NCBI RefSeq assembly: GCF_022539505.1
Contig: NC_061509.1
Location: 208,530,254-208,594,253, forward strand
Reading direction: 5' to 3'
From: Lolium rigidum
Taxonomy: Eukaryota > Streptophyta > Magnoliopsida > Poales > Poaceae
Length of the DNA stretch: 64,000 nucleotides
This document shows, one piece after another, positions 44,303-55,171 of this stretch. The notes under the pieces are model-generated. The model was not told where the DNA came from. It was given only the letters and a program-made list of their open reading frames with translations, and did not search any database. The position numbers and the translations under genes were made by a program. Numbering within the stretch: position 1 is the stretch's first letter; each line of letters opens with the position of its first letter.

Positions 44303-46372
44303 ACCCGCTTGATCATAGTTTAGTAGATCCGATCCGTTACGGTTGCTCCTTGTTCATCAAGGATTAGTTTAACATCCGCAATAGTTAGGCCTTACAAAGG
44401 GTTGGAGGATCCGGCGGCGTGTAGGGTGGCGTTTGCTAGCCCTAGAAAGGATGTTCCGGGGATCAACCTCGTGTTGGTTTTTAGGCCCTGTCTAGGATCG
44501 GCTTACGGTCACCGTGCGCGAGCGCGAGGCCCAATCGTGAGTAGGATGATCCGATTATGCGGTGAAAACCCTAAATCATCGTAGATCTCATTAGCTTTAC
44601 CTTGATCAAGCAGGACCACCATATATTCGGACACCTCGTCTGAATCATGGGTGGATCGGCTCTTTGAGCCGATTCACGGGATAACTTCGAGAGCCGATCG
44701 AGGCTCGTATTTAATGTTTACGTGTGTGCCCTGCGGGAAACTAAGCGAGGCATCATCCACACCTTCACGACCGGGTATAGGTCGGGTGGCACGCCCTTGT
44801 GATAAACATCGGACGTGCGACCAGGAGGCTTTGCGGGCCGTCGCTCTGAGGGACTGGGGCCAGCCGCAGCCCTAGTTGTTCCCGGCTCTACTGGGTTGCC
44901 CGTCTCTGCCCGCCAGGGGGTTTCTGACGTCAACAAGAGTATAGCTTGCCTTGAGTGGCAGAGTGGTCAAAGTTATCTTCCTCTTCTTCAAAGTAGACCT
45001 CCTCCTCCTGGTACTCCTCGGTACTAGCGTCTATAAACGAATACGAGGTATACAATCACCAAACAAATCTTAAGGCTAGACTAAGCACACCAATGGTTCA
45101 CACAAGCTATTCTAGCATCACAACATTATTCACATGTTGGTTTACTTTGTTTTCTTTTTAAGAAAAGTAATTTCCTCTCATTGAAATAGTTATTAGGGTT
45201 GTTATTTATGTTCTTTGAGAAATAATTTCCTCTCATTGAATCTTGTTAAGGTTTCATTTCCTCAAATAATAGTAAGGTATGAATACATGTTGACCAAGGT
45301 CAACACTTCATATCTATTATTTGGGAAAATGGTTTAAATGAGGTATTACACCTCATGCAATTTAACACTAACATAGTAACAATTTAATATCACCAAATAA
45401 TATAATATGAGATTATATAGACCAAGGTCATTACCTCATGTTGAATTACTTGAGACAAAGCTTTAAATGAGAGGATACCACTCATACTATTAAATAAATA
45501 ATTTTGGATAATTTAAATGGACTAGAAATAGCCACATAGACATTATTTATTCTAGCCCATGATCATATGAAACAACCATGTCATATTTTTACATATTCAG
45601 ATAGAGAATATAAAATGTGATTTTTGAGAGTTGGAATCAACTCAAAATCATTTATGGTTGATTTTTAATAAATGTTTGAAATTTGAAAAGGCCCTGCCTT
45701 GTTATTTTTACTACATTAATTATAAAACGAATCTAGGTTTGAGACCAGCGTAGTTGTTTAGAGAATTTCATAAGCTTTCCAAATATATAAAATTCATCAC
45801 ATTTGGTTCAGTAGATTTGATTCTATTTAATTTTGAACATGGCATCAGTAAGGAATTTGAATTAAATCGAATTATTTGAATTCAAACGGTTGGGCTCACG
45901 CGGGAAAGAACTTGAGCTGCAGAGAGAAAAAGAATTGGGCCGGCCCACTTCGCGTCCAGCGCGAGCAGGCCGCCTGACGGCGGGGTCCATGCGTTAGTGG
46001 GTCATAACGCCCGAACCGGTATGGATTAAACAGAGACACACGATTAGAACTGGATCGGACGACTCACGGCCATCGTCATCTCCGGCGAGATCGAGTACTG
46101 GCCGCAGCGAGGGCAGGGGGTTGGCGGCTCACCGGCGCTCCGGCGATCATCGGCGAAGGTGCGCGGTGACGTTGTGGACGACGGCGGTTCACCTGGTACA
46201 AGTGGTGTCTCCAGGGGTGGCTCCTAGCTCCGGCGGCTTCTGCGGCGGCTCCACAGGCTCCGACGATGACATTGGCGAGCTACGGTGGGTAATGTTGAGG
46301 TGGAGATGGTCGAGGAGAGGTTCTGAGAGGAGAGAATGCTGGTGGTGTGAAGGAATTGGGAGGGGAAGGCCT

Positions 46373-46381
46373 CCTTTTATA
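46373..46381 (-). promoter_or_regulatory. TATA box of chromovirus LTR
   Basis: TATAAAAGG on the minus strand, followed by a C/T-rich leader. It supports the view that 36427-52020 is a single minus-strand LTR. Plus-strand open frames through this GC-rich block are not considered genes. Confidence 0.6.
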
Positions 46382-47360
46382 GCGGCTGGGCGAGGCCGCG
46401 GCGCAGAGATGAGGTCGTCCATGGCGACGTCGCTACAAGGGCGCAGGGGGTTGGGCGATGACGCAGGCGTGTTGGCGCTGTCAGTGCGGTCACGCCGGGC
46501 TTGGCTGTCGTGAAAACGAGGCCGTGACGTGCTCGTGAGCTTGACAGGAGCTCACGGTACTGCGGCGGACTTCGGCGATGGTGGCGTCGTCTACAGCGTT
46601 CCCGCGGTCCAATGGGCATGACTGGGAGGTAGCAGGGTCAACGGTGTGTGCACGGGCGAGAGGAGGGAGTAGATATAGGACGAGCATGACGAGGGGCGGT
46701 GATGCACTGGCGCGCTCCGGGGTGTGTCGTCGCGCGCTCTGGCGCGTGCTAGACGTCACTGGGCGCGCTCGTGCTGGCTCGTGTGGTGCTCCACTTCGTT
46801 GATGGCAAGTACTGGCGTGTCCAGGAGAGTGAGAGGGAGGTCGCTGACATGGTTGTGCACGGCTGAGGTGAAGGGAGAGAGGAATGGCATGGTGGTGCTC
46901 ATGTCATGCACGACATGGTCAAATGGTGATGATCTCATGTACCATATCGTGTCTCTGGTGCTTGGAGTGAAGGAAGAGGTACAAGAGAGTACAATTGATG
47001 ACCAAGGCTTGATGGTTTAGGCGATTATCTGCTGGTTAATAGCATGTAATGAGTTTGCCGAATGTTTCCTGCCAAGTGTTCGACCAAATGACCGCAAGAG
47101 AAGAATTTTCAAATTTTGCAATGATTTTTGGTGGAGTTGATTCATATAATATTTGAGACACAATGGTGGTGGTGGTGTGCAAAATTGAATTGGTTTGCAA
47201 AAATTCAAAATGAGCATAATCTTGAATCTGTTTGAATGTTGCTACTTTGCTTGATGATAATTTGAAATCTAGTAAGAGTTTGCAGGGGTGCTCTTTACAA
47301 AAGTTGTTCACCTTGATGAGGTCTTGGATGAGGTGCAAAGAGTTGAGGTTGTTTGGATTA

Positions 47361-47530
47361 AAAATCTCTTCATACAGAGGCTCAAAGTGAGTGTCATGTT
47401 ATAAATGGCAGTTTTGACCATTATCTTATGTGAGCTCATTTTGAATTCTATTTTGATTTGATTTGAGTTTCTTTGATTCCAAAAGTGTTCTTAAGTGTTT
47501 AGAAGCATTACCCAATCATTGGCACAAGTC
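47361..47530 (+). repeat. Left copy of 170-bp direct repeat flanking LINE
   Basis: AAAATCTCTTCATACAGAGG to CATTGGCACAAGTC. It matches 51555-51724 with four mismatches and no indel. The sequence belongs to the chromovirus LTR, so it is duplicated target, not LINE. Confidence 0.93.
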
Positions 47531-47967
47531 CGATGCATCGATCCCAACTAAGGAGGGACAGGAGTCTGGTCGGCCTGTGGTACAGGGCAAAGAAAGTGAA
47601 AGTGGCTTTGAGGGTCAGCGGCCGTTTGACCGGTCCCACCAGAAGGATCCCAGGAACCCTCCCTCCTCGGATGCCTCAACCACAGCGGTTGGCCAGAGCC
47701 TCTCTGCCACTGCATGCCCGTATGTGCCGGCGAGTCGCGACAAGGAGCTCGTCGCAAGTGGACAGGACAACGCCAGGAGCAGGCAAGAAATATCTACGAG
47801 TTGCCTGGAACAGGAGTTCTTTGAGGTCTCCATCTCGGGCCAGTTTGGGCCAAGCCAAGGCCCAGCACCAGATCAGGTTATTGGGCCCTATACCCAGGAC
47901 ATTGGAGCGAAGGAAATCTCTCCCTTGAGCAAGGATCGCTCCCTGGAACACCAAGACGTGACACACA

Positions 47968-48855
47968 ATGGTCAACCCGCGCTGGAGAATCCTACTCAGG
48001 GGCAGGGTATGCCTTGGCCCATCCTTTGATGGGTTTGTGTTTTTGCCGGCGGTTGAAACTCGTGGAGGAATCCTGTTGGCTTGGAAGACGAGTGTTATGC
48101 AGATTTCTGCTGTGTCCTACGACTCGTTCTCGATCACGGGAGAGGTGCGGTCTGGCGATGGCCAGTTCTGGTGGCTAACTGTTGTCTATGGCCCGCAAAG
48201 CAACGAGGACAAAGCCCAATTCCTGGAGGAGCTGAAGGAGAGGAGATCGCTCTGTCCTGGACCGTGGCTAATCATTGGCGACTTTAACATGATTCTGCGC
48301 GCGTCGGAGAAGAACAACGACAACCTAGACCTTACGAACATGGCGAGGTTCAGAGAACTTGTTAACACCATGGAGCTCCGAGAGGTTTACATGCACAGGC
48401 GCAAGTTTACTTGGAGTAATGAGCGCAGGAACCCTACCTTGACAGCCATCGACAGAGCGTTAGTCACCGTTGACTGGGAGCTCCTTTTCCCTGACTCCCT
48501 GCTGTAGGCCATCTCATCCTCCGTCTCTGACCACGCGCCACTACACCTGTCCATGAACGCATCACACCGACCGAGGAGAAGGTTCAAATTTGAGCTATTT
48601 TGGTTAAAGCTTGAAGGATTCGATGAGGCTGTCAAAGAGGGGTGGAGATGTGACCCGGGCATTGTTGACCCTTTTCTTCGCCTGGATGCATGATTTAGAA
48701 ACTTGGCCTCGTTTCTGCAAAGCTGGGGAGACAGGAAGGTGGGAAATCTGAAGCTCGAAATAGCCATGGCTAACCTGCTGATCCACCGGTTTGATGCGGC
48801 ACAGGATTTGCGTGCACTCTCGCAGGAGGAGTGGTGGCTAAGGAAAACCCTAAAC
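47968..48855 (+). pseudogene. LINE ORF2 endonuclease domain, with stops
   Basis: Translation gives PAVETRGGILLAWK, FWWLTVVYGPQ, IIGDFNMILRASEKN, RKFTWSNERRNPTLTAIDR and SVSDHAPLHL, the order of an exonuclease-endonuclease-phosphatase fold. The aspartate and histidine of SDHAP and the GDFN motif are intact. In-frame stops at 48505 (TAG) and near 48692 (TGA) break it, and a frameshift near 48855 moves into the reverse transcriptase frame. The enzyme would nick target DNA at T-rich sites. Confidence 0.88.
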
Positions 48856-51443
48856 TCTCGTTGCTAGGGTTGTTGTCATTGGAGAGGACCATGGCACGAC
48901 AGAGATCGAGGATGCGCTGGCTTCAAGATGGGGATGCAAACACGAAACTATTTCACGCAGTGGCGAACGGACGGCGCATCAAGAACTTCATACCTGCCCT
49001 TCGCCATGAGGGGGAAATAGTGACTGACCAGGAAGGCAAGGAGCGTATTTTCTTTGAGGTTTACAGAAACCTGCTAGGCACAATTCAGACCAGGGATCAA
49101 ACGCTGGATCTAGTGGAGCTTGGGATGCCTGGTCGTTCAGAGGAGCTGGCGGATCTAGGGCAGCTTTTCACAGAGCAGGAGGTTTGGGGAGTCATCAGGG
49201 AGCTGCCTCCGGACCGTGCCCCGGGCCCGGATGGCTTTGTTGGGGCGTTTTATCAGAGATCTTGGGCGACAATCAAGCCGGAGATCATGGCAGCAATCTG
49301 CAAGTTGCATGCTGGCGATGGTAGGGGCTTTGGTAGGCTCAATCGAGCGCTGATCTCCCTTGTACCCAAGAAGCCGGACGCCCTTGAGCCTGGGGACTAC
49401 AGGCCAATCAGCCTAGTACATAGTTTTGCTAAGCTTTGGACTAAGATTTTGGCGAACAGGCTTAGACCCAAGATGGAGTTTTTGGTGAGCAAAAACCAAT
49501 CAGCATTCATCAAAGGGAGACATCTTCATGACAACTTCGTCTTGGTTCGACAGATGGCTAGGAAAATCAATTATAGGAAGGAGATGGGGGTGCTGCTGAA
49601 ATTGGATATTTCCCGAGCGTTTGACTCCCTGTCGTGGCCCTTTCTTATGGAGATTTTGCGGAAGCTTGGCTTCCCGGACCCTTGGCTGCGCTGGATTGCG
49701 ATCGCCTTGCAAACTTCATCCACGAGGGTTTCGGTCAACGGTGTTCCTAGAGATCGAATTATGCATGTCCGCGGTCTTCGCTAGGGGGATCCTCTATCCC
49801 CGCAGCTGTTTGTTCTGGCAATGGAAGTTGTTACGCTGCTCGTGCTCAGGGCTACAGAACTAGGCCTGCTTGACCGGATTGGTAACTGCACCCACATTCA
49901 GAGGCTGTCAATCTATGATGATGATGATGTAGTAGTCTTCGTCAAGCCACAGGTGCCAGATTTGGTGACGATCAGGGAGCTGCTTAGAGTTTTTGGTTTG
50001 GCGTCAAGTTTGCATGTCAACTTCAGAAAGACCACTGCTACCCTGATCCGTGGAGGTAGCCAGGAGAGGGAGCTTGTTGCTGACATCCTACACTGCCCGA
50101 TATCAGAATTCCCTATTCGTTACTTGGGGCTGCAATTATCGCTGCGACCGCTCACCAAGGCTCAATGGCAGCCGATGCTCGATGCGGCTGTTCGCATTGT
50201 GCCGACTTGGCAGAGAGGCCTGATAGCGAAACCGGGGAGACTGACGCTTGTCAAGGCCGTCATGTCTGCAAGGCCAGTACACCATCTGCTGATCGCGGAA
50301 GCCCCCCGCTGGCTTCTGGAGGAAATCAACAAGGGAATGCGAGGGTTTTTCTGGGCAGGCAAGGAACGTGCCAATGGTTGGCAATGCCTAGTGGCTTGGG
50401 AGAGGGTCTGCAAGCCGATCGAGTTTGGCGGGCTCGGTGTCAAAGACTTGCGTCTGCATGGCTTGGCACTTCGTGTGCGCTGGGAGTGGTTGAGGAGAAC
50501 GGACCCAGACCGTCCTTGGCAGGGGCTGCCCATGATCAAGGATGTGGAGGCGCGTGAGGTTTTTGATAGTTTGGTATGCATCAAGGTCGGGAATGGGAGG
50601 AATACTTTGTTTTGGTGCGATCGTTGGATCAATGGCCGAGCGGCAAGCGACTTCGCCCCAGGATTATGCCTCACCGTGACGACCAGAACTCGCAATGCGA
50701 GAACCGTTGAGAAAGGCCTTCTTGGAAACGCTTGGATCACTGACTTCTCAGGAAATCTGGTGACGCGTGGAGCGGTTGAGTGCCTGCAGTTATGGATCGC
50801 TGTCAACAGTATTACCAGAGACGTCACGGCCTCGGACGTTTTCAGCTGGCCGTGGTCTGCCTCTGGCATGTATTCGGCGAAGTCCACCTACAAAATGCTC
50901 TGCCATGGCGAGATCAGCTCCCCCTTGAGCGATGCAGTTTGGAGATGTCGAGCCACCCCGAAGAGCATGGTCTTCATGTGGCTGGCAGTCAGGTATCGTG
51001 TCTGGACATCTGATAGGCGGACAAGGCACGGGCTTCAGGACAGCACTTCGGCTTGCTTCGTCTGTCTGCAGGATGAAGACACTGTCGATCATATTCTACT
51101 GCAGTGTGTGCACGCACGCCAGGTGTGGCATAGCTGTGCAGAGCAGCTGCGACTACCCATTCAGCTGCCCACACCTACGAGCAGGATCCAGGATTGGTGG
51201 ATTACGGAGCGAGAGAGATTCCATAGCAAGCCTCGGAAGAACTTCGACATGCTGGACTGCACCATTAGCCATGCGCTTGGGAAGAATAGGAATGCCTGGT
51301 GCTTTGGGAAAACTCAGCGACAGTTCAGCGCGACTCGGTTGTCCTCTTGGATTCTTGACGAGTTCAATCTTCTTATAAGCGCAAGGAGGCATGATAGAGG
51401 AGTAGGTTTTGGAGTAGGAGTACCCGCTGTTAGGAGAGAGTAG
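48831..51443 (+). pseudogene. LINE ORF2 reverse transcriptase and zf-RVT domain
   Basis: The first block (48831-49784) has RMRWLQDGDANTKLFH, PDRAPGPDGFVGAFYQRSW, YRPISLVHSFAKLWTKILANR, NQSAFIKGRHLHDNFVLV and LKLDISRAFDSLSWPFL. An in-frame TAG at 49782 replaces the Q of the RQGDPLSPQL motif. Reading resumes in the same frame. The catalytic YADD box reads SIYDDDDVVVF: alanine is replaced and one codon is gained, in a (GAT)n run. The end (50860 on) has SAKSTYKML, WLAVRYRVWTSDR and CFVCLQDEDTVDHILLQC, a zf-RVT region. The product would be inactive. Confidence 0.9.
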
Positions 51444-51554
51444 TCCTTTTTTTTTTGGAGTTCCTTGGCCTTGCCTGTCCGCAGGTGAAGCCAATCTTGT
51501 AAATAGTTCTGCCTTCTATAAAAATACGGTACGCATTCGCGTACTCTCGAAAAA

Positions 51555-51724
51555 AAAATCTCTTAATACAGAGGCTCAAATTGAGTGTCATGTTATAAAT
51601 GGCAGTTTTGACCATTATCTTATGTGAGCTCATTTTGAATTCTATTTTGATTTGATTTGAGTTTCTTTGATTGCAAAAGTGTTCTTAAGTGTTTATAAGC
51701 ATTACCCAATCATTGGCACAAGTC
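51555..51724 (+). repeat. Right copy of 170-bp direct repeat flanking LINE
   Basis: Matches 47361-47530; the differences are C/A, G/T, C/G and G/T. Its first A residues merge with the LINE poly(A). Confidence 0.93.
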
Positions 51725-52022
51725 AAATTGGCCTAGGTTTAGGATTTGCAATAATGGCCATAAGCATATGTGTGTGAGTATTTGTATTTTTTTCTTTTTT
51801 CTTTTATTCTTTTCTTTTCTTTGATTCCCTCTATGATGGTTTAGGGTTTAGCACATTGTCAATGGTGGCAAACACACATCATGGTGATAACACAAGAATT
51901 AAACATGAGCACTATGCATAGGCGCATAGCACACTATTCAAAATAAAAGTTTTTGTTAGTTCCAAATTTTGAGCAATTGAATTCTTTGTCTTTATTGATT
52001 TCAAAACTTGGGATGTTACAAA

Positions 52023-52034
52023 CCCTTCCCCCTT
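52023..52034 (-). other. Polypurine tract of chromovirus
   Basis: AAGGGGGAAGGG on the minus strand, two bases before the 3' LTR start at 52020; primes plus-strand DNA synthesis. Confidence 0.8.
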
Positions 52035-52068
52035 ACAAAAGATCTCGTCCTAAGATCTTAAAGAAAAA

Positions 52069-54160
52069 CTAGGTACTAAAGAGATCTAGGAATTCAGTCC
52101 TCATGTAGTCTTCTCGCTCCCAAGTGGCTTCTTCTTCGGTATGGTTGCTCCATTGAATCTTCAGGAACTTGATACTCCTGGTGCGGGTGGTTCTGAAAGC
52201 TTCTTTCAGAATGCGAATAGGTACTTCGCGATAGGTCAAGTCCTTGTTGATATCCACAGCTCGATGATCGATGTTTTTGAAAACCTCGGTCTTCTCTGGC
52301 ACTTCCAAACATTTCCGGAGTAATGAGATGTGAAACACATCATGCACCGCTGACATTTCCTCCGGCAGTTCCAGTTGATAAGATAATTCTTCTCGGCGAC
52401 TCAGAACTTTGAAGGGTCCGACATATCTGGGGGCAAGCTTTCCTCTAAGTTGGAATCTCTGCATTCCTTTGAGGGGTGATACTTTGAGATACACAAAATC
52501 TCCGATATCGAAGGTCACCTCTCGGCGTCTCTTGTCAGCATAACTCTTCTGTCTTGATTGGACAGTCTTGAGGTATTCACGGATCTTGTGCACATTCTCT
52601 TCAGCTTCTCGGAGAATATCTGGTCCAAAGACTTGGCTATCTCCGACTTCTGACCAGTTCAGAGGGGTACGGCACTTCCTTCCGTACAGTGCTTCAAAGG
52701 AGGCCATTTGCAAGCTGGCTTGGTAACTGTTGTTGTATGAGAATTCTGCGTAAGGCAGGCAGTCTTCCCATTTAGATCCATATTCTAGCACACAGGCTCT
52801 CAACATATCTTGCAGTATCTGATTGACTCTTTCCGTCTGTCCATCAGTCTGCGGGTGATACGCTGTGCTGAAATTCAGCCGGGTTCCTAGTCCTTCATGT
52901 ACTTTCTGCCAGAATCTTGAGGTGAATTGGGATCCTCTATCTGACACAATTGACTTTGGGGTTCCGTGCAGGCTGACTATTCTGGAGATATATAACTCTG
53001 CTAGCTTGGGGGCTTGATAGGTGGTCTTGATGGGGATGAAATGGGCTACCTTGGTTAATCTATCGACCACTACCCAAATAGAATCATTTCCTTTACTTGA
53101 TTTGGGCAAACCAGTTATGAAGTCCATTCCTACAGAATCCCACTTCCATTCAGGAATCTGTAATGGCTGCAGTAATCCTGCGGGTCGCTGATGTTCTGCT
53201 TTGACTCTCTGATAGATATCACATTTGGCTATGTAGCTTCCAATCTCTCTCTTCATTCCATGCCACCAAAATTGTTCCTTCAAATCTTGGTACATCTTGG
53301 TTCCACCGGGATGAATGGAGTATAGGGTGTCATGAGCTTCCTTCAGGATAACTTGCTTCAATTCTGAATCTGTTGGCACGCATAGGCGTCCGTTGTACCA
53401 AAGAACTCCTTCTTCATCTTCGGTGAATCCCGGTGCCTTTCCTGCAGCTATTTGGCTCTTGATTCCATCAATGCTGGCATTTCCTTTCTGTGCTTCTTTG
53501 ATCTGACTAATCAAGGTAGGCTGAAGCTCTATGCTTGCTAGGAATCCTTCACTAACTAGCTCTAGTCTAAAATGCTCAAATTCTTGATACAAGCTAGGTT
53601 GCTCTTCTGCGATCATGGAGTTCAGTTGACACGGCAGTCTACTCAGGGCATCCGCTACCACATTGGCCTTGCCGGGGTGATAGTGAATTTCCATATCATA
53701 ATCCTTGATTAACTCTATCCATCTTCTCTGCCTCATATTCAGCTCCTTCTGTGTGAAAATGTACTTCAGGCTCTTGTGATCCGAATAGATCTCGCATCGA
53801 TTACCCATGAGGTAGTGACGCCATACTTTCAAGGCTAAGACTACTGCTGCTAGCTCTAAGTCATGTGTTGGATAATTCTGCTCATGTTGCTTCAGTTGCC
53901 TAGACAGGTATGATATAACTTTGCCTTCTTGCATCAACACACATCCAAGACCAATCTTGGAGGCGTCACAGTAGACGTCAAATGTCTTGGTGATGTCTGG
54001 CATGATCAATACTGGCGCTGAGGTCAATCTGCTCTTGAGCTGCTGGAAACTTTCTTCACATTTATCAGTCCATTCAAACTTCTTGTCTTTCTTCAATAGT
54101 TGCGTCATTGGTCTAGCTATGCTTGAAAATCCTTCAACAAACCTGCGGTAGTATCCCGCT
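52069..54160 (-). pseudogene. pol: Chromovirus pol: RNase H, integrase, chromodomain
   Basis: A 679-codon frame (54108-52069) is open; the few codons upstream are cut by a TGA near 54156 in the FLGLAGYY-type region. RNase H includes [29 protein letters not shown] and [10 protein letters not shown]. In the integrase zinc finger ([12 protein letters not shown], then [13 protein letters not shown]) the last cysteine is tyrosine. The catalytic DDE residues are present: [23 protein letters not shown] and [14 protein letters not shown]-type module (RYVGPFKVL) follows. The last 65 residues form a chromodomain ([19 protein letters not shown]), which in relatives guides insertion to heterochromatin. 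Confidence 0.92.
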
Positions 54161-55171
54161 AATCAGAGAAATGCACGACTTTAGTCTGAGTGGTTGGGGC
54201 TTTCCATTCTGCAACGGTCTTGATCTTTGCGGGGTCAACGGCAATTCCTCCTGCAGACAAGATATGTCCCAGGAATCCTACTTCCTTCAACCAAAACTCA
54301 CATTTGCTGAACTTGGCATACAACTGATGCTCCCTAAGGGTATCCAGGACAACTTCCAAATGTTGCTCATGTTCTTCTTCTGACTTGGAATAGATTAGAA
54401 TGTCGTCGATGAAAACAACGACAAACTTATCCAAAAAGTTCATAAAGATCTTATTCATGAGATTCATGAAGTAAGCGGGGGCATTGGTCAATCCAAATGA
54501 CATGACATTGTACTCATACAATCATATCGGGTGGTGAAGGCAGTTTTGGGAATATCGGTTGCACGAATCTTCAGTTGATGGTAACCAGTCCTAAGATTAA
54601 TCTTAGAGAACACTTTGGCACCGGTCAGCTGATCAAACAAGTCTTCTATCTTTGGCAAGGGATATTTGTTCTTGATGGTGACATCGTTAAGCTTACGGTA
54701 ATCCGTACATAAACGAGTGGCACCGTCCTTCTTATCCACAAACAAAACTGGGGATCTCCAAGGCGACGCACTTGGTCGAATCAGACCTTTGTGTAGCATA
54801 TCATCCAGTTGTTTCTTCAGTTCCACTAACTCTGCTGGGTTCATGCTATAGGCTCTCTGGGCTATGGGTCCTGTTCCAGAGATTAACTCAATGATAAACT
54901 CGATATCCCGATCTGGGGGCATACCGGGTAGATCATTAGGAAACACATCGGGGTATCTACAAACTACCCTGATTTGATCCAACGTTGGCTTGGCTAAACT
55001 TTGGTTGCAGGTGAACTTTCTGGGCAGCCTTTCAGACACGTGTTCTACTAACACTCCGGTGCTACTAGTCATGGTGATGGCCTTCTTGGCACAATCAATC
55101 AATCCATGATGTTTCGACATCCAGTCCATACCTAGTACTACTTCCAAACCTTCTGCTCCCAGAACAATCAA
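54159..55171 (-). pseudogene. pol: Chromovirus protease end and reverse transcriptase, frameshifted
   Basis: The block 55171-54488 starts in late protease ([17 protein letters not shown]) and enters reverse transcriptase: [36 protein letters not shown] and [15 protein letters not shown] (the usual D of KIDLRSGYHQ is N here). A one-base shift near 54520 moves into the second block (54521-54159): [29 protein letters not shown] (catalytic DD intact) and [16 protein letters not shown] further shift ends it. Several lesions make this copy non-functional. Confidence 0.92.

Larger units (their letters stand above)
37851..44935 (+). mobile_element. Complete non-autonomous gypsy element with antisense ORF (7085 bp)
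   Basis: LTRs are 37851-39012 and 43771-44935, and the exact target duplication AGAGT is at 37846-37850 and 44936-44940. The interior has a PBS, a frameshifted gag with a short protease remnant (to 41839), about 1.1 kb of non-coding DNA rich in GCCGAT, and an acidic ORF on the opposite strand (43487-43071). There is no reverse transcriptase, RNase H or integrase. It lies in the R/U5 part of the chromovirus LTR. Confidence 0.92.
43771..44935 (+). repeat. 3' LTR of non-autonomous gypsy element (1165 bp)
   Basis: It begins TGTTATCACCGGATTTTGGC and ends TTCTGACGTCAACA. It is highly similar to the 5' LTR; most substitutions between them are CpG transitions. A purine-rich AAAACCGAGGGGCATG precedes it. 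Confidence 0.92.
47531..51554 (+). mobile_element. L1-type LINE, 5'-truncated or diverged, defective
   Basis: It carries an APE-type endonuclease, reverse transcriptase and a zf-RVT-like C-terminal region, then a short tail ending in CTCTCGAAAAAAAA. It has no LTRs. The 5' portion (47531-47960) is a low-complexity coding remnant, perhaps the end of ORF1 or a linker. Both flanks carry the 170-bp duplication. It lies in U3 of the chromovirus LTR. Confidence 0.92.
36427..52020 (-). repeat. 3' LTR of chromovirus, about 4310 bp net, split in three
   Basis: On the minus strand it starts TGTAACATCCCAAGTTTTGA at 52020 and ends CCGGGTGTTGACA at 36427. Net pieces are 52020-51725, 47530-44941 and 37850-36427; the first break is the LINE with its 170-bp duplication, and the second is the gypsy element with its AGAGT duplication. 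A TATA box at 46381-46373 sits where U3 should meet R. A GC-rich block (45900-46800) surrounds that promoter, while the rest is AT-rich. Treating all pieces as one LTR is an inference from these consistent ends. Confidence 0.7.

Noticed and set aside
46121..46513. 130-codon plus-strand frame in GC-rich DNA
   Set aside because: It lies opposite the TATA box and leader of the chromovirus LTR and has arginine/glycine/serine-rich low-complexity composition; no domain.
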